From an uncultured Blautia sp. (GTDB taxonomy: Bacteria; Bacillota; Clostridia; Lachnospirales; Lachnospiraceae): a stretch of DNA of 13,863 nucleotides. This document shows, piece by piece, positions 12,014-13,863 of this stretch (positions are counted from its first letter, which is position 1; every line of letters begins with the position of its first letter). The stretch lies in NCBI RefSeq assembly GCF_937880195.1, contig NZ_CALFLA010000118.1, positions 1 to 13,863 of the forward strand, in the 5' to 3' direction. The notes below the pieces were generated by a model. The model did not search any database, was not told where the DNA came from, and worked only from the letters and a program-made list of their open reading frames with translations. Both the position numbers and the translations under genes were made by a program.

Positions 12014-12053
12014 ATTCTATGATCAGCAGCTTTCCTCCTGCTCACAGTTGATA

Positions 12054-12082
12054 ATACTACCAGAAGTAGCCGGAGTTGTCAA
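12054..12082 (-). promoter_or_regulatory. Promoter of tRNA-Thr
   Basis: On the minus strand a perfect TTGACA (12077-12082) lies exactly 17 nt from TAGTAT (12054-12059), with the TG of an extended -10 (TGGTAGTAT). The start would be near 12047, leaving a 5' leader of about 33 nt for RNase P removal. Confidence 0.8.
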
Positions 12083-12131
12083 CACTTTATTTTTAATTTT
12101 TTATCTCCTATTTTTATTTTCACCAAAAATC

Positions 12132-12160
12132 TTTTAAAATCCAAAATTATATGATATGAT
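12132..12160 (+). promoter_or_regulatory. Candidate promoter of glnS
   Basis: TATGAT (12155-12160) is preceded 17 nt upstream by TTTTAA (12132-12137), a weak -35. A second TATGAT overlaps it at 12150-12155 but has no better -35. The leader is about 25 nt, far too short for a T-box, so no uncharged-tRNA control is visible. Confidence 0.4.
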
Positions 12161-12192
12161 AGATAATCAAGAACAATTCAGGAGGGAAAGAG

Positions 12193-13860
12193 ATGGAGAA
12201 CGAAACCATTTCCAAAAATTTTATTGAAAATATTATTGATAAAGATTTAGCCGAAGGCGTATACGATACTGTACACACACGTTTTCCGCCGGAGCCCAAC
12301 GGATACCTCCACATCGGACACGCTAAATCTATTCTTTTAAATTACGGACTTGCAAAACAATATAACGGTAAGTTCAATATGCGCTTTGACGACACCAATC
12401 CTACAAAAGAAAAGATTGAGTTTGTAGAATCTATCAAGGAAGATATCCACTGGCTTGGCGCTGACTGGGAAGATCGTCTTTTTTTTGCATCTGATTATTT
12501 TGACCAGATGTACGAGGCGGCAGTGAAACTGATCAAAAAAGGAAAAGCCTTTGTCTGCGACCTCACTGCAGACCAGATCCGTGAATACCGCGGAACTCTT
12601 ACTGAGCCAGGTAAAGAAAGTCCATACCGTAACCGCTCTGTTGAAGAAAACCTTCGCCTTTTTGAGGAAATGAAGGAAGGCAAATATGCAGACGGCGAAA
12701 AAGTTCTTCGCGCAAAGATCGACATGGCTTCTCCTAATATGAATATGAGAGATCCTGTTATTTACCGTGTAGCCCATATGACCCACCATAACACTGGCGA
12801 TAAATGGTGTATTTACCCAATGTATGATTTTGCCCATCCTATCGAGGACGCTATTGAGGGAATCACCCATTCTATCTGTACCTTGGAATTTGAAGATCAC
12901 AGACCTCTTTATGACTGGGTTGTAAAAGAGCTGGAATATCCTCATCCGCCTAAACAGATCGAGTTTGCAAAGCTCTATCTCACTAACGTAGTTACAGGTA
13001 AGCGCTATATCAAAAAACTGGTAGAAGACGGTATTGTAGACGGCTGGGATGACCCTCGTCTTGTATCTATTGCAGCGCTGCGCCGCCGTGGCTTTACACC
13101 AGAATCCATCAAAATGTTTGTGGATCTCTGCGGCGTTTCCAAAGCAAACAGTTCTGTAGATTACGCTATGCTGGAATACTGCATCCGCGAAGATCTGAAA
13201 CTGAAACGCCCCCGTATGATGGCTATTCTTGATCCGATCAAACTGGTGATCGACAACTATCCTGAGGGACAGATTGAATATCTGGATGCGCCTAATAATA
13301 TGGAAAACGATTCTTTGGGTTCACGTAAAATTCCGTTTAGCGGAGAGCTTTATATTGAGCGTGAAGACTTTATGATCGATCCTCCAAAGAAATATAAGAG
13401 ACTTTTCCTGGGTACTGAGGTTCGTCTGATGAACGCATACTTTGTTACCTGTACTGGTTTTGAAGCAGATGATGACGGAACTGTAAGAGTTGTTCACTGT
13501 ACTTATGATCCTGCAACTAAAGGCGGAAACGCACCGGACGGCCGCAAGGTCAAAGGAACGATCCACTGGGTTGAGGCTTCCCAGGCAGGACAGGCAACTG
13601 TTCGTCTTTATGAAAATATTGTTGATGAAGAAAAGGGCGTTTACAATAAAGAAGACGGTTCTCTGAACCTGAACCCCAACTCTCTCACAACAGTTACAGC
13701 ATTTGTGGAGCCAGAACTTATGAAAGCAAAAGGCTATGACAGCTTCCAGTTTGTAAGAAATGGGTTCTTCTGTGCAGATATCCATGATTCCAAAGAAGGA
13801 CAGCCGGTATTTAACCGCATTGTGTCACTGAAGAGTTCCTTTAGACTTCCGAAGGCATAA
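12193..13860 (+). CDS. glnS: Glutaminyl-tRNA synthetase (555 aa)
   Basis: Class I synthetase that charges tRNA-Gln with glutamine in the cytoplasm. [14 protein letters not shown] (33-46) contains the HIGH motif (40-43). MRFDDTNP (63-70) with Asp66, and Tyr211 and His215 in MYDFAHP, sit at the same residue numbers I recall for the amino-acid and tRNA contacts of the E. coli enzyme. The second signature, usually MSKR in GlnRS, reads [11 protein letters not shown] (266-276) before GWDDPRL (284-290). The C-terminal beta-barrel anticodon domain is complete (to RLPKA), so the protein is full length. Having GlnRS means this organism need not make Gln-tRNA only by the amidotransferase route. The ATG follows AGGAGG at 7 nt, and the gene ends with tandem TAA TAA at the window edge. 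Confidence 0.97.
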   Translation: MENETISKNFIENIIDKDLAEGVYDTVHTRFPPEPNGYLHIGHAKSILLNYGLAKQYNGKFNMRFDDTNPTKEKIEFVESIKEDIHWLGADWEDRLFFASDYFDQMYEAAVKLIKKGKAFVCDLTADQIREYRGTLTEPGKESPYRNRSVEENLRLFEEMKEGKYADGEKVLRAKIDMASPNMNMRDPVIYRVAHMTHHNTGDKWCIYPMYDFAHPIEDAIEGITHSICTLEFEDHRPLYDWVVKELEYPHPPKQIEFAKLYLTNVVTGKRYIKKLVEDGIVDGWDDPRLVSIAALRRRGFTPESIKMFVDLCGVSKANSSVDYAMLEYCIREDLKLKRPRMMAILDPIKLVIDNYPEGQIEYLDAPNNMENDSLGSRKIPFSGELYIEREDFMIDPPKKYKRLFLGTEVRLMNAYFVTCTGFEADDDGTVRVVHCTYDPATKGGNAPDGRKVKGTIHWVEASQAGQATVRLYENIVDEEKGVYNKEDGSLNLNPNSLTTVTAFVEPELMKAKGYDSFQFVRNGFFCADIHDSKEGQPVFNRIVSLKSSFRLPKA

Positions 13861-13863
13861 TAA

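Noticed and set aside
12014..12192. Possible T-box leader before glnS, expected for some synthetase genes in Firmicutes.
   Set aside because: The region also holds the divergent tRNA promoter, the likely glnS leader is about 25 nt, and no T-box bulge sequence or antiterminator/terminator pair is visible.
12337..12945. A 202-codon minus-strand open frame opposite glnS.
   Set aside because: It is antisense to highly conserved GlnRS sequence, has no recognisable domain and no promoter or ribosome binding site.
1..13863. Signs of a mobile element, prophage or defence island.
   Set aside because: No transposase, integrase, phage, restriction or toxin genes, and no terminal inverted repeats or duplicated att-like sequence next to the tRNA-Thr were seen.

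Overview
The window looks like chromosome of an anaerobic, spore-former-related Gram-positive bacterium of the Lachnospiraceae (class Clostridia). The lineage is inferred from gene content: a DUF5721-type protein, a stand-alone Spo0A C-terminal-like DNA-binding protein, a clostridial-type GlnRS, a minimal SufC/SufB-like pair, strong AGGAGG-type ribosome binding sites, SigA-type promoters and a CIRCE heat-shock operator. I see no mobile element, CRISPR array or foreign-looking block; it reads as ordinary core chromosome with some distinctive local arrangements.

Layout from left to right. Positions 1-47 hold the last codons of a plus-strand gene, followed by a bidirectional hairpin terminator. 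Next come two minus-strand genes: a small single-pass membrane protein with its own strong promoter, and a DegV-family lipid-binding protein. A divergent intergenic region separates degV from a plus-strand DUF5721-like gene. That gene converges, 13 nt apart, with a minus-strand gene for a receiver-less Spo0A-C-like protein. Upstream of this lies htpG (bacterial Hsp90), with its own terminator. A perfect 27-bp palindrome containing the CIRCE core precedes htpG and may also terminate the gene upstream of it.

That upstream gene encodes a large secreted surface protein of 986 aa: signal peptide, acidic stalk, several Ig-like beta-sandwich repeats and a sorting-signal-like tail. Before it sits a compact six-gene minus-strand operon, in transcription order maf, a Gph-like HAD phosphatase, a Cof-type HAD phosphatase, an 85-aa acidic protein of unknown function, sufC/smsC and a sufB/smsB-like scaffold gene. 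A SigA-type promoter precedes maf, and the genes overlap or nearly touch. The operon joins nucleotide and phospho-metabolite house-cleaning with a minimal Fe-S cluster assembly ATPase and scaffold.

Further right is a minus-strand tRNA-Thr(GGU) with its own promoter and terminator. Last is a complete plus-strand glnS ending at the right edge. No intergenic stretch exceeds 300 bases; the promoters, terminators and operator listed account for most of the non-coding DNA. I found no wholly unknown multi-gene system. The best leads are the operator/terminator palindrome at htpG, the receiver-less Spo0A-like regulator, and the acidic small protein translationally coupled into the Fe-S operon.
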